A stretch of DNA of 64,000 nucleotides from Liopterus haemorrhoidalis (lineage: Eukaryota > Arthropoda > Insecta > Coleoptera > Dytiscidae). The translations under genes were made by a program, and so were the position numbers. The notes below the pieces were generated by a model. The model did no database searches. It saw only the letters and a list, made by a program, of their open reading frames with translations, and was not told the origin of the DNA. Position 1 is the stretch's first letter, and every line of letters starts with the position of its first letter. Where the stretch lies: assembly GCA_963971575.1 (NCBI GenBank), contig OZ020611.1:239344654-239408653 (forward strand), written 5' to 3'. This document shows, piece after piece, positions 9,602 through 20,084 of the stretch.

Positions 9602-10925
9602 TTATTTATCAATTTAATGAATACGATGGAAATGCAGAAAAAAATCGTTAGAATTTTTTATTTATATTTTCTTATAACGCAAATTATTTAAATCCAATTT
9701 AAACAAATTAAATGAATGCTCTTAAAACTCAAATATCGAATAAAAATTATTATCAAAAATCTGTTGATTTTGTAGAAAGAAAAAAATGTCTTATGGCGCG
9801 TCTACATTAAGGCAACATGGTAGCATACGACAAGTCTGACGGGACCGTCAGACCATGTCGCATTGACAAGCTAGTGTCTACACCAACACCGGGAGCGTGC
9901 TACTGTTTATTGTTGCGAGATCTGTCACTTTACTGAATAAATATGGCGGATCGCAAAAATATTATTACATTTTATAACTATAAATAATATCAAGCTAATT
10001 TATACTATTTTATAACAAATTTTATTTCATAACAAAAACATAACCTTACTTAATTATTTTTATCAATATTTCTCATACTCTATTTTATCAAAACTTATAT
10101 TTACTCACTTATCTTGAATAAATTTAAGTTGCTAAATAATTTTTGTTGATACAGCAACGCTTACAACACTAGTTAGTTTAAAAAACAAATACTTCTATAA
10201 TAACCACTATCAAATATCAAAATGGCGAACATGTGGCTTTTATGGCGCGTCTACATTGAGACAACATGGTAGCATACGACAAGTCTGACGAGACCGTCAG
10301 ACCATGTCGCATTGACAAGCTAGTGTCTACACCAACACTGGGAGCGTGCTACTGTTTATTGTTGCGAGATCTGTCAGTTTACTGAATAAATATGGCGGAT
10401 CGCAAAAATATTATTACATTTTATAACTATAAATAATATCAAGCTAATTTATACTATTTTGTAACAAATTTTAATTCCATAACAAAAACACAACCTTACT
10501 TAATTATTTTTATCAATATTTCTCATACTCTATTTTATCCAAACTTATATTTACTCTCTTATCTTAAATAAATTTAAGTTGCTAAAAAAATTTTGATACA
10601 GCAACGTTTACAACACTAGTTAATTTAAAAAACAAATACTTCTATAATAACAACTATCAAATATAAAAATGGCGAACATGTGGCTTTCAGAACTGGTAGC
10701 GTGTCGCACGAAAACTCTTTGATGTTTACCGCCAAGCAACGGAAACGAGCAACATGTCGCACGGCTCCCATCAGACCGCTGCACATTGGTAGCATGCGAC
10801 CGTTCGACATGTCGCATGCTACCAGGTTGCCTCGATGTAGACGCGCCATTAGACATCCAGCATTCTGTTGACTTCTTATACTTATTAAATACCTACAAAA
10901 CCCTGAAATGTGTGAAAATTCACAC
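9602..10925 (+). mobile_element. HK repeat, split by a Harbinger-type element
   Basis: Left part 9602-9793 carries 'aaatgcagaaaaaaatcgtt' and 'aaaaatctgttgattttgta'; right part 10849-10925 carries 'agacatccagcattctgttg', 'aaatacctacaaaaccctga' and the terminal hairpin 'gtgtgaaaattcacac'. The uninterrupted site 'ttgtcttagacatcc' at 16924-16938 shows where the insertion occurred. Confidence 0.8.
9794..10848. mobile_element. Harbinger-type element with duplicated left part, TTA target duplication
   Basis: Ends are TGGCGCGTCTACATTAAGGC at the left and, reverse-complemented, TGGCGCGTCTACATCGAGGC at the right, with TTA at 9791-9793 and 10849-10851. The first unit (9794-10239) lacks a right end. 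It is followed by TTA and a second copy (10243-10848) starting again with TGGCGCGTCTACATTGAGAC. The units share ~440 bp at high identity. No transposase is encoded. Confidence 0.85.
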
Positions 10926-10929
10926 TTTA

Positions 10930-11190
10930 CATCAATTTTTATTCAATCGGTATATTATTTACAAAGTTTTTAATTCAGATTGCAATTCCTTAATAAGGGA
11001 GGATTATTTATTTCAATAATATTTATCGTGTCAAAAAAGGTGCAACTAAACTGGGTCCATACGACAATTCGGGCCGTTCATAACTGAGGCCGTAAATAAT
11101 TGGTGCCCTTGACAACTAGGGCAATATATAATTGGGGACTTTGACAATTGGGGCATATTTTTCGACGAAGGTTCTGGACTATACAGAATC
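10930..11190. repeat. Degenerate short repeats around 'aattggggc'
   Basis: Between 11042 and 11160 the phrases 'gacaattcgggcc', 'aataattggtgccc', 'gacaactagggca', 'tataattggggac' and 'gacaattggggca' recur at roughly 20-30 bp spacing. The rest (10930-11040) shows nothing recognisable. Confidence 0.5.
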
Positions 11191-11506
11191 AATAGGTGTG
11201 TTCGATTTGCACATTTGCAGTTACTGTTTACTGCCGCGTTAAAAAAATCTGTTCGTTTTGTTTCGCAGTAACTGCAAATCTGTTCGATTTGTCGTAATTT
11301 ACTGCCAGTTTATGACGCTACTGCGAAAAAATTACAGCTACTTCTCTTGCGGATTATTTGTTACGGCTGTGTTTGTTTACCTTTTTGAGTTGGTACAATA
11401 GATAAAGAATAAATGGTTGGTACTTTGTTTTTGACTTTTTGACAGCAGGAATATGGCTAGCATATTTGTTTTGATATTTATACTATATTCTTTGATGGCT
11501 AATGTC

Positions 11507-11700
11507 TTACAAATTCTTTTTTTTTTTGAATATCCTGAGACAATAGTTTCTACAAAATTTTTCAGTTTTTCTATCCTGGGGCATTTTGTAAACCTCGCAA
11601 ATACAGTTCATAATTTCATCATCCGAACTCGAAAAATCTAAATGTGAATCAGATGATTCTGGATTTGATAATATTTCAAGATCAATATATCTAATATTTT
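11507..11700 (-). pseudogene. Unidentified coding remnant inside the Harbinger-like element
   Basis: The minus strand encodes NIRYIDLEILSNPESSDSHL, then DFSSSDDEIMNCICEVYKMP and 'QDRKTEKFCRNYC'. An acidic serine-rich stretch is followed by a basic Cys-containing segment. The frame runs into the hAT MITE at 11716, which interrupts it. It could be part of the element's accessory protein or a captured sequence. I do not recognise the family. Confidence 0.35.
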
Positions 11701-11715
11701 GAACCCTTTCGACAC

Positions 11716-12033
11716 TAGGCTGACCAGTTTTTTTCACAGAAAAATAGTATACTAAAAAAAAAAGGTTACACTCCAAAAATTCAAATAATGAGCAAAAAAC
11801 AGAGGTCCACATTCAAAAATACTAGTGACGAGCAAAAAAAAAGGTCTTCACTCCCAAAATAGAAGTGATGAGCAAAAAAAAAAGGTCCTCACTTCTAAAC
11901 TAGAAGTAATAAGAACAAGTGACCATCAAAAAAAGAGTATATTCAGTTTTTTTTTTATAAAAAGTAAGAGTATAGAAAATATTACTCAAAAAAGAGTATA
12001 ATACTTTTAAAAATAGTACGTCTGGTCACCCTA
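11716..12033. mobile_element. hAT MITE with 8-bp target duplication TTCGACAC
   Basis: Termini TAGGCTGACCAG and CTGGTCACCCTA are inverted repeats. TTCGACAC is duplicated exactly at 11708-11715 and 12034-12041. The interior has about four units of 'gagcaaaaaaaaaggtcctc' plus 'acttctaaa', the same minisatellite unit as in the MITE at 1758-2022 although the termini differ. Confidence 0.92.
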
Positions 12034-12376
12034 TTCGACACACAAGATAATCCCCGAACCAAATCGTAAAAAGATTCTTAACCTGGAAAGTTATCTGACA
12101 TCTGTCTGACATTTAACATTTACGTCAGACGTACTTCTTATTCTTTACGTATAAACAAATCGAACAATTTTAGTAGTAAACTGCTAACTGCCAGCGTTTT
12201 ACTGCTAGCGTTTAGCAGTATAACGCGAAGGTGCAAATCGAACATACCTAATGAAAAAATGTTGTCGGATGAATTTTTTTGTTGAACCTATTGAACATTT
12301 TTACACAAAACTGTTAAAGAAAATTATTTGAAACCCACAAATATGTTTAACAATATAAGATTGTAGATACCTATTG

Positions 12377-13068
12377 TTAAGTTATTGAGCGATACGATTT
12401 TTGCGACAATTTTTTACAATAAAATATGACCTATGAGATCGATCAAAATTCTCTGATTTCATTTTATATTGTTAGTTTTGTATAAGAAACTTGTAATTTG
12501 TAGTATTTTCTCTGCCCTTAACAGACAAGTTGTTTTTCTTAAATGTATTGTTTCGAAGTCTACAATAAAAGATCAAAAGAATACAGAACATTTTAATTCT
12601 TTATTTTAATAATATTGTATAATTCATCCGTGAATAAATTTAAATATCAGTTGTTATGACAGCTCCATTTGTTTGTGACAATCAGCCTGTAATTTCTTTG
12701 TCTGATTAAACACGTCTGCTACCTACTGCTGTGGCCTGTGTAGGTTCACAGTACCTGGACACATGTTTTTGACATTCTCTCATTTTCATTAGCGATGATA
12801 ACAAATACAACTCCACTAATAATCTTATTAAACTACTTGATATATTGCACACAAAAAATAATATTCTACGATCATATTGCGATAAAACTCTTTAAGGCTG
12901 CGTATAACTCCCAGAGGTTACCAATTTCTTATACAAAACTAACAATCTGAAATAAAATTAGTATCAATTTATACATCAAATTTTGCACCGAATTTTTATC
13001 TATCTAATAGGATATTTTTAATTGTAGAAACATTTATTGTAAATATATTATCGCTCAATAACTTCAAT
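12377..13068. repeat. Diverged long inverted repeat
   Basis: 12377-12500 and the reverse complement of ~12915-13068 share 'aagttattgagcgata', 'tttacaataaa' and 'ttgttagttttgtataagaa'. Arms are ~125-150 bp and clearly diverged. The spacer (12505-12910) has higher GC and an AATAAA-like signal readable on the minus strand near 12600. It may be an old foldback element, possibly carrying captured sequence. Confidence 0.55.
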
Positions 13069-13357
13069 AATTGACATCAGCAACATTGTTCTGTAATTTT
13101 TTAAATGTATTTCTGGCTTTCAAATAATTTTTATATTTATATAGTTTTTTGTAGAAATGTTCAAATAATACGTCAACATTTTTTTCGACTTCATTACTTA
13201 TAGTTTAGAACTCTCGTCGAAAAATATAATACTTTATGATAATGGAATGCCACTTGGTACACGTATTCTTAACAAAAATGAAATTATTTTTACCCGTAAC
13301 ACCTATTTTGAGAACCGCGGCAGATTCAAGATGGCAGCAAATATAGACTACCAAGTA

Positions 13358-13921
13358 ACGGGTGTTTTTTTTAGAGGTATAGAACTTTAAATTGCAATAA
13401 AACAACGATGGATTATTCGATTGACATGAATTTTTTTTTATTCGAAAGATAATCTTGTGGCATTACATTAAATCATACCAACAAGACGGCGCAACATGTC
13501 ACACAGCTCGTGCCACAATCGATTTATTGAAAGACACGTTTGGTGACCGCCTAATTTCACGTTTTGGACCTGTGAATTGGCCTCCAAGATCTTGTGATTT
13601 AACACCGCTGGACTACTTTCTGTGGGGCTATGTAAAGTCATTGGTCTATGCGGATAAGCCACAAACGCTTGACCATTTGGAAGACAACATTCGCCGTGTT
13701 ATTGCCGATATACGGCCACAAATGTTGGAAAAAGTCATCGAAAATTGGACGTCCAGATTGGACTACATCCGAGCCAGCCGTGGCGGTCATATGCCAGAAA
13801 TCATATTTAAAATGTAATGCCACAAGATTATCTTTCGAATAAAAAAAAATTCATGTTAATCGAATAATCCATCGTTGTTTTATTGCAATTTAAAGTTCTA
13901 TACCTCTAAAAAAACACCCAT
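13358..13921 (+). mobile_element. Short DD41D mariner-type element with ~109-bp inverted ends
   Basis: 13358-13466 and the reverse complement of 13813-13921 are nearly identical, starting ACGGGTGTTTTTTTTAGAGG and ATGGGTGTTTTTTTAGAGG. TA flanks both (13356-13357, 13922-13923). The element is 564 bp and retains only the C-terminal third of a transposase, so it is an internally deleted derivative. Confidence 0.9.
13455..13817 (+). pseudogene. C-terminal DD41D mariner-type transposase fragment
   Basis: The 120-codon frame has QQDGATCHTA (second catalytic Asp), NWPPRSCDLTPLDYFLWGYV (third catalytic Asp, in 'LTPLD') and a C-terminus ending 'MPEIIFKM'. Forty-one residues separate the last two Asp, the DD41D arrangement of the rosa/Visitor group of Tc1/mariner transposases. 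The N-terminal DNA-binding region and first catalytic Asp are gone, so it cannot catalyse transposition. The start shown lies within the inverted repeat and is not the natural start. The frame is otherwise uninterrupted. Confidence 0.85.
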
Positions 13922-13923
13922 TA

Positions 13924-14420
13924 CATCGTCAACCAAAAAACACAAAAAATGCGTTATTTTCCGAAAACATAATTCCTGTTATATTATTCTGGTTCACACC
14001 AATGTACATTACTTAGATTTTTAGTTTAAACCATCTGTGCTACAGACTGTGGGACAATTTTTTGCCAAAAATTGCAACAAAATAATTTATTTTGCAAAAT
14101 AAAATTTTGATCTTTAATCCACGTACTAAGGGCTTTCATTTGATACACTACACAGAATTTTAAAAAAAAATATTTTTTTTTTTTCAATGAGCACATAGGT
14201 ATTTGTTTATTTTTTAGGGGGATATGTTTTTTAGATGTTTTAGTATTTTTCCTAAGTTCGGGCAAAGAGTTGTATAAGCATGCCAAATTTGAACTCTCTA
14301 TGTTTAGCCGTTTAGCTAAAATTTTTACCGAACACTAAACCACGTACTAACGGCTTTCATTTGATACCTACTCAGAATTTAAAAAAAATATTTTTTTTTT
14401 CGATGAGTACATATTTATGG
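13924..14420 (-). mobile_element. HX repeat fragment with local internal duplication
   Basis: Contains 'aaaacacaaaaaatgcgtta', 'ggttcacaccaatgtacatt', 'ccacgtactaagggctttca', 'aagcatgccaaatttgaact' and 'aatttttaccgaaca', then stops before the CAGA tract. At about 14335 the 'ccacgtactaacggctttca' block appears a second time and runs to ~14420. Confidence 0.8.
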
Positions 14421-15084
14421 CGTATTGCTCCGAATGCTGGTCTTCGAAAGGAAATTATTACGCCCAAAGTCATGTTATGAAAATTCAATATTAAATATTT
14501 TTGCATCATAAGTTCCCCTAATAGAACTGGCCGGTCTTAATATCCGTGTGACTTATAGTTTCAACAATACCGTGTTTAATGCTTTGTAACTGTAATTATT
14601 TAAAAATCACATATCATCAGCAATGGCCCTTTGAATCTAACCATAAAAGTGAACCCCTAAACCAGCCAAATCTACCCTTTATAAATACAGGGTGGGTAAT
14701 AAAAGTCCACATAAACAGTATCATTGGTCACGGACCGGTATAATGTCAAATCCTATTACGGTACCCTTCACACATACAATATAGCCATTTATACTATTTT
14801 ATGTATACAATTTTATTATCAAAGATAAAAACTATCTTTTTGTACATGTGCTCTCGACCGGCAAATCCCTTGAGGTTTGCGATAGGAGCTCGTTACATGG
14901 AGGGTGCTGCGATTCACAAACGGTGGTTCGAGACACAATAAGTGACAGTTCTAGGGGACCTGGCGCCCTCATACAATTATAAATTGAGCGCCCCTAAAAA
15001 TTCAAGTGAAAAAAAAAATGTGAAGTGTTAACATTACAAATTTCGGTGTTTTGTATTTAATAATTATAGGAAGCTTTTAAGTCT
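14421..15084. other. No gene; one possible element end
   Basis: Mostly unrecognised. 'tacagggtgggtaataaaag' at 14688-14707 resembles a Tc1/mariner terminal repeat after TA, but the matching end was not found. 14830-14970 is relatively GC-rich without an ORF. Confidence 0.4.
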
Positions 15085-15255
15085 AGGACTTTTTTTTTTA
15101 AATAAAAACAGTTTTTTGATAATAATTTTTATTCGTTATTTGAGTACTGAGAGCTTTCATTTAATTTTTTACCTAAATTTAAATAATTTTGATAATTTTT
15201 GAAATAAAATTTAAATAAAAAAATCCCAGTCTTTTTTTCTACATTTGCGGCAATT
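15085..15255 (-). mobile_element. HK repeat fragment
   Basis: Reverse-orientation HK text: 'cagttttttgataataattt', 'ttcgttatttgagtactgag' and 'aaaaatcccagtctttttt'. Confidence 0.65.
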
Positions 15256-15363
15256 TTTCCGAACATTTTTGAAAAAAAAAAATGTGTAATTAAAAACAAA
15301 TTAAAATACTACTTTCCGTTCCTTAATCTACGTCTTTAGAGATTTCTTTTGATACTACATAAT

Positions 15364-16450
15364 AAAAAAAATTGATGTGAAGTGTGAATTTTCACATATT
15401 TCAGGGTTTCGCAGGTATTTAGTAACTGAATGATGATTATTTGGGATGCCAAAACAAATTTTATGTCAAAATATTTTTTTATGAATTTTAATTCGAATGC
15501 CTAATACCATTATTTAAGTTTCTAAATATGTGCTGTATTTTTCTTTTTTTATATATAGCAAGGTTCATTAAGATTTTGAAAATTGCGCCTATGGCTTCCA
15601 TTGGTTGCTCAAATCCTAAACCCCGCCCTCTGATTTCGTATACATTCAAACATAGAATTAAATTATAATTTCAACACTTTCCCACTGATTATTAAATTTA
15701 CGCTTTTAAAAATTAAATGCAACATTTACCAAAATATAACTAGAATTTTGACAAAATAATTTAAACAAAATAAAAATGCAAAAAAAAAAAACTGAAAAAT
15801 TAAAATTGAAAGGATTCGAACTCTAGTTTGTAAATTACCCTGACGGACGACGAAACGACGAACAACGACGAAACGCATCACGCTACGAGGGCTTACTTAT
15901 CTACTGTGTTACATAGCGAATTAAATATTTAACATAATTTAGTTAAAAACACAAAAAATGCGTTATTTTCTGACAACATAATCTAATCAAAAATTCCTGG
16001 TGTACTATTCCGGTTCACACCAATGTACATTACTTAGAATTTTTTTCAGACTTTTAGTTTAAACCATCTGGGCTACAGGGTGTGGGTAATTTTTTTTTTA
16101 AACAATTTTGGCAAAAGTCGCCTTAAAGTAATTTATTTTGCAAAAATAAAATTTTGATCGTTAATCCACGTACTAAGGGCTTTCATCTGATACCCTAGTC
16201 AGAATTTAAAAAAAAATATTTTTTTTTCGATGAGCACATATTTGTTTATATGTTTAGGGGGATATTTTTTTTACATGTTTTGGTATTTTTCCTATGTGCG
16301 GGTCAAAGAGTTGTATAAGCATGCCAAATTTCAACTCTCTAGGTTTAGCCGTTTGTCTACAATTTTTACCGAACAGACAGACAGACAGACAGACAGACGA
16401 CAAAATGACGGTATAAGGGTTTTTTGGTCATACCTACAAAACCCTAAAAA
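15364..16450 (-). mobile_element. HX Helentron-like repeat, full length
   Basis: Begins AAAAAAATTGATGTGAAG with the near-palindrome GTGTGAATTTTCACA and 'cagggtttcgcaggta', and ends 'tacctacaaaaccctaaaaa'. Between them: a TATA-like, CCAAT and GC-box block (~15550-15635), a tRNA-like segment (~15830-15925), 'ggttcacaccaatgtacatt', and a CAGA tract at 16374-16397. The end sequences AGGGTTTTGTAGGTAT and ATACCTGCGAAACCCT are subterminal inverted repeats. This architecture (short subterminal inverted repeats, terminal hairpin, GTCY tract, no ORF) matches the non-autonomous Helentrons of the DINE-1 type. Confidence 0.85.
15830..15925 (-). repeat. tRNA-like segment inside HX, with CGT-rich expansion
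   Basis: On the minus strand it shows a B-box-like GAGTTCGAATCC and an upstream A-box-like 'cagtagataagtaagc'. Between them 15845-15875 is an irregular (acgacga)n expansion absent from the related copies at 23880, 47490 and 59545. No cloverleaf was folded, so function is not claimed. Confidence 0.45.
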
Positions 16451-16680
16451 AAGATTTTTCAAAAATAAAATTTGCTTGTCTGTTCACGCATTAAGAGATT
16501 TTATTTCATATCCCACTCACAATTAAAATAAAATATATATATTTTTCATTTATTACATATTTGTTAATACCTATTTGGGGAATTTTTTTTCAACTCTCTA
16601 AATCAATATGTATTAATCATTTTTTTTTTTAATTTGCGAGTGGTTGAATAATAAAATGAATTTAAATCTTTATAGCGAAC
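16451..16680 (-). mobile_element. Degraded HX-related stretch
   Basis: 'ttgcttgtctgttcacgcat', 'gagattttatttcatatccc' and 'acatatttgttaatac' resemble the middle of HX in reverse orientation but are heavily diverged. Confidence 0.45.
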
Positions 16681-17030
16681 GTATATTTAACATGAACCCG
16701 CTATAGAAGCCATTTATCAATAAATTCTTTATTAATTTAATGAAGACTTAGATACGAAGCAAATGCAGAATAAAATGGCTAGGATTTTTAATTTATAATT
16801 TCTGACGTAATATTCGCAAATTTAGTTTAAACAAATTAAATGGAAGCTCTTAGTACTCAAATATCGAATAAAAATGATTATCAAAAATCTGTTGATTTTG
16901 AATGTGATTGTAGAAAAAAAAATTGTCTTAGACATCCTTAGGCATTCTGTTGAATTCTTACACTTATTAAATACCTGCAAAACCCTGAAATGTGTGAAAA
17001 ATTACAATTCACATCAATTTTTTAATCTAT
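16680..17030 (+). mobile_element. HK Helentron-like repeat
   Basis: Runs from 'aagccatttatcaataaatt' through 'aatgaagacttagatacg', 'cttagtactcaaatatcgaa', 'aaaaatctgttgattttg' to the shared end 'aaatacctgcaaaaccctga' and 'ttcacatcaatttttt'. It contains the uninterrupted target sites into which the Harbinger-type element (9794) and an MZ element (30584) inserted in other HK copies. Confidence 0.8.
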
Positions 17031-17640
17031 GACCATTCAAGATTGACATGGAAGGATACAGATATAACTTTGTACAAACTAACGCCTAATTCTGTGGGTT
17101 TGCCCCGAATATGAAATAATTGAGAAGCACTGTGTTGTTAGATTATCAGTTTTAAGTACAGGGGATGTTTGTAGTTTCTCCCCACAGAGGGAGTCAGCTC
17201 AGTTGATAAGACACTTGATTCACGGGACACACGAATAAAAGATAGTTATAAATAAATATGGAGGAAATGTTTATGGAATGTTTCCTTCAAATGTTAATAC
17301 TGAATCTCGTTAGCAGATAAATCATGCCAACATAAACGACTTTTTTGTTTAAAAATGGATTATTTCATATTTTATTAATAGATCTTGCAAATAGCAATGA
17401 GGAGAAAGCTCTTCATTCGCGAGGGATACGTTCTGTTGATATGCCAGAAATACGGAAACCCTGAATACAGGTGTAAAAATTTATTGGATTATAGGAGATA
17501 GATTCCTATCAGTGCCGCTGCAACTCGGCGGTGCAATGGGTGCATCGCACCCTGGTGGCAGATTTTAAGGGCGGAAAATTTTTATTTTTAGAGTTAAACA
17601 TTCATTAATTGTTAGCAAAGAATTAATAATAATAATAATC
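17031..17640. other. No gene; a tRNA-like head and a short (AAT)n
   Basis: 'gtcagctcagttgataagac' at 17193-17212 resembles a tRNA A-box region (as in SINE heads), but no B box follows. (AAT)n is seen at ~17625-17638. Nothing else is recognised. Confidence 0.4.
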
Positions 17641-18420
17641 GCTCGGAACGCTTCGCATTGTGCGGACGCTGGATTTGATGTGAGCCCATCGGATGAATAA
17701 TTCCAGGGTTTGGGATGCGACCGATTGTTGGGAAAAAGCCCTCTCGACCTTCTCGTGAAGGGAAGAGGAGAGCGTCTCGTCTGTGCCGAACACGTTGCGG
17801 GCAACCTGGACGGTAATGGCGAGACGGTTATACCGTACGTCCTGACATAGAATCGGTGGTTGAAAATTCAAGTGCCGAATTTATTGGAATTACTCCTTCC
17901 CCACCTCGAGGTTACTGACAGCCACTAAGCCGGACATAACCCTCCTGGATATCGAGACCAAACAGATGTTTGTGATCGAATTCTCAAGTCCAGCTGAGAA
18001 GAAATCTCTTTCAAGGAGAGGAAAAGAGGTCCAAGTATATGGACCTCTTGTCCGAGCTTAGAAAGCTGTATCCCGGATATAAAAGTTAAGCTTGTAATCC
18101 TGATAGTTGGTGTTTGGGTGGTAGAAAGCCTCCTATCGAAGGGAAAATCGATTCCATTCCCGTCTGCAGATCTTCTGCCAACTCTTTGATCTGCAGGATG
18201 CAGAAAGCAGTGCTACTCGGGTCACTCCGCATTGTGCGGGCACTGGATCTAGCGTAATTTCCGCGGCTGCATATCGCCAGGGTTTGGGATGCAGTCGTGT
18301 GTATTTAGCTTCACTAGTCTCTAGTATGACGCGGCTCAAAAGGTTGCTGAAGTTTGAGATTAGTGGACGCTTGTCAAGACCTGACAAACCCCATAATAAT
18401 CTTTATTGTCCAATAGATCG
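17640..18420 (+). pseudogene. Non-LTR retrotransposon C-terminal fragments (two tails)
   Basis: From about 17920 the plus strand encodes TKPDITLLDIETKQMFVIEF, then after frame changes 'RSKYMDLLSELRKLYPGYKV' and MQKAVLLGSLRIVRALDLA (~18198-18255). The K-P-D-I...V-I-E-F pattern and the final 'MQKAVLLGSLRIVR' resemble the C-terminal end, with a PD-(D/E)XK-like nuclease signature, of site-selective or related non-LTR elements. 'cgcattgtgcgg' plus 'cagggtttgggatgc' occurs both at 17652-17715 and 18228-18293, so two element tails may lie here. Frames are broken. GC is well above the surroundings. Confidence 0.5.
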
Positions 18421-18470
18421 TACAATTGTCGATATGAGACTCGTCAAAAAAATACAAATAATATAGTAAT

Positions 18471-18790
18471 ACATAAATATATGTATTACTATACCGAATA
18501 GAATGATCTTTCTATTAAATATTTTTTTAAATTATTTTTGAAAGTTACTTAATTGCTAAATTTCTGAACGGTAGCTTATTAAATACAATTAGTGCCATAT
18601 ATTTTCGACTCCGTTCATAAGTAGTGGTTTTGTGCTTCGGAATCATCAACTTGTTATGACCGTGTCGCGTATCGTATGCGTGTGATTCACCTAACAGTTG
18701 AAATTGATTTTTTTTTAAGGCGTATAATAACGTTTCTAATATATATAAAATGGGTACAGTTAAAATATTAAATTTTTTAAACAAAAATTT
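18471..18790 (-). pseudogene. LINE ORF2 C-terminal tail
   Basis: The minus strand encodes 'LTVPILYILETLLYALKK', 'SHAYDTRHGHNKLMIPKHKT' and 'KYMALIVFNKLP'. These correspond to the segment downstream of the reverse transcriptase seen in the plus-strand LINE at 62437-62913 ('LTVPAVYILECI', 'YDTRNKDNFVLPK', 'GVKLYNLLP'). Only the last ~80 residues remain. Confidence 0.75.
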
Positions 18791-18954
18791 ACATGAAGAT
18801 CTAAGAAAGATCAGTGTTTGAAATGTTCAATAGTATTTCCAGTGAATTTGGAGTACGTTTTCATATTTTTGATTTTTAAAAGATGAAGGCTTGAAAGGTC
18901 ACATATCATTGTTATTGCCCGGAGTTCAACTAGTTCTTATTACTTATTTAATGT

Positions 18955-19460
18955 TTTAGGGTTTTGTAGATATGACCACTAAAAACCCTAATAACGTCAC
19001 GTGTCTGTCTGTCTGTTTGTACGGCAAAAATTGTAGCCAAACGGCTGAAAATAGAAATTTGAAATTTGGCATGCTTATATAACTCTTTGACCCACATATA
19101 AGAAAATTATATTGTTCCAAAAAAATACAGCGCAGGATAAATATAAACAAATATACATTTAATGGATTTTTTTTTAAATTTTATGTGGGGTTATAAATGA
19201 AATCAAAACTTTTTTTTTCGTTACGATTTTTTCCAAAAATGTACTAAAAAAATCACTGCCCCGCACCCTTTAATCCAAAGGAGTTAAACAAAAAAATTTG
19301 AAAAAAATCTAAGCAATGCATATTTATCTGAACCGGAAACATACGAGAGGAATTTTTGATAAGATTGCGTTTTTGGAAAATATTGCAGTTTTTGTGATTT
19401 TGACAAAATTAATTAATTTTTTAATTCAGGGCTAAATGATGGCTATAATGTTACGAATAT
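18955..19460 (+). mobile_element. Diverged HX repeat
   Basis: Starts 'tttagggttttgtagatatg', then GTCTGTCTGTCTGTTTG, 'ttgtagccaaacggctga', 'ttggcatgcttatataactc', a diverged middle, and 'gaaccggaaacatacg'. It ends near 'gggctaaatgatggctataa', like the copy at 4140-4400, and lacks the far end. Confidence 0.75.
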
Positions 19461-20084
19461 TTTGTTTTTGTTACGTCAGTTTAAGAGTGTCTGGTCTAAG
19501 ATAATAACATCGTCGTAAAACTTAACATACCATTTTTTAGAATAACCCTATTAGTCTTTTAACTTGTCACTAGCTTTGCGTAGAAGATTCCGAAAAAAGC
19601 TTATGCCTACGAAATCCTTAAAACAGTACGAAATACACGTTTCTCAGCTAGTAGAAAATTAAAGTAACCGGAATATCGTATTAATTATCCAGTACCAACA
19701 TTTCCCAACCCTTTAGGGCGGAAGATAAAAATTCCTGACATGCTGAATTAAAATATATTTTTTTTTGAAATCTAAATATAATCCAGTAGACCTTGAGAGA
19801 CCTTTCATAATAGGGTCAGCGTGTGGTGTAGTACAGTACAGTATAGTACCACCTTAACAAATTCTTTCATGTCCATTTGCGGGTCAAGGTAGTAGCGAAC
19901 AAATGAAGAGTTGTGACTCGGAATATACTGAGAGGATCAGAACAGCTTTCAATGATTACCGGATTACCGCTTACGAAATATGGTTAAGAATAAAACTCAC
20001 ATGTGGGGACAAGTTTAGTGCTTCGTGACTAGGGATGGGAACGATATATCGATATTTCGAAAATGTCGATACTTTAGAAAAATA
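19461..20084. other. No gene; possible hAT-like end
   Basis: Unrecognised A/T-rich sequence. 20033-20080 ('agggatgggaacgatatatc') resembles a hAT end beside the DD41D element, without a visible partner. Confidence 0.35.

Larger units (their letters stand above)
11194..12249. mobile_element. Harbinger-like element interrupted by a hAT MITE
   Basis: Ends AGGTGTGTTCGATTTGCAC and its complement (AGGTATGTTCGATTTGCAC when reversed) form an inverted repeat; a second 'gcagtaactgcaaatc' motif lies inside the left end. AAT occurs on both sides (11191-11193 and 12250-12252), consistent with a 2-3 bp duplication. PIF/Harbinger relatives such as ISL2EU have 'TGTTCGATTTGC'-like ends, but the family is my inference. 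Without the nested MITE the element is about 730 bp. Confidence 0.7.

Noticed and set aside
10620..10871. Overlapping ORFs with Arg/Cys-rich peptides
   Set aside because: They lie in the right part of the Harbinger-type element, in frames on both strands, and are by-products of its inverted-repeat text.
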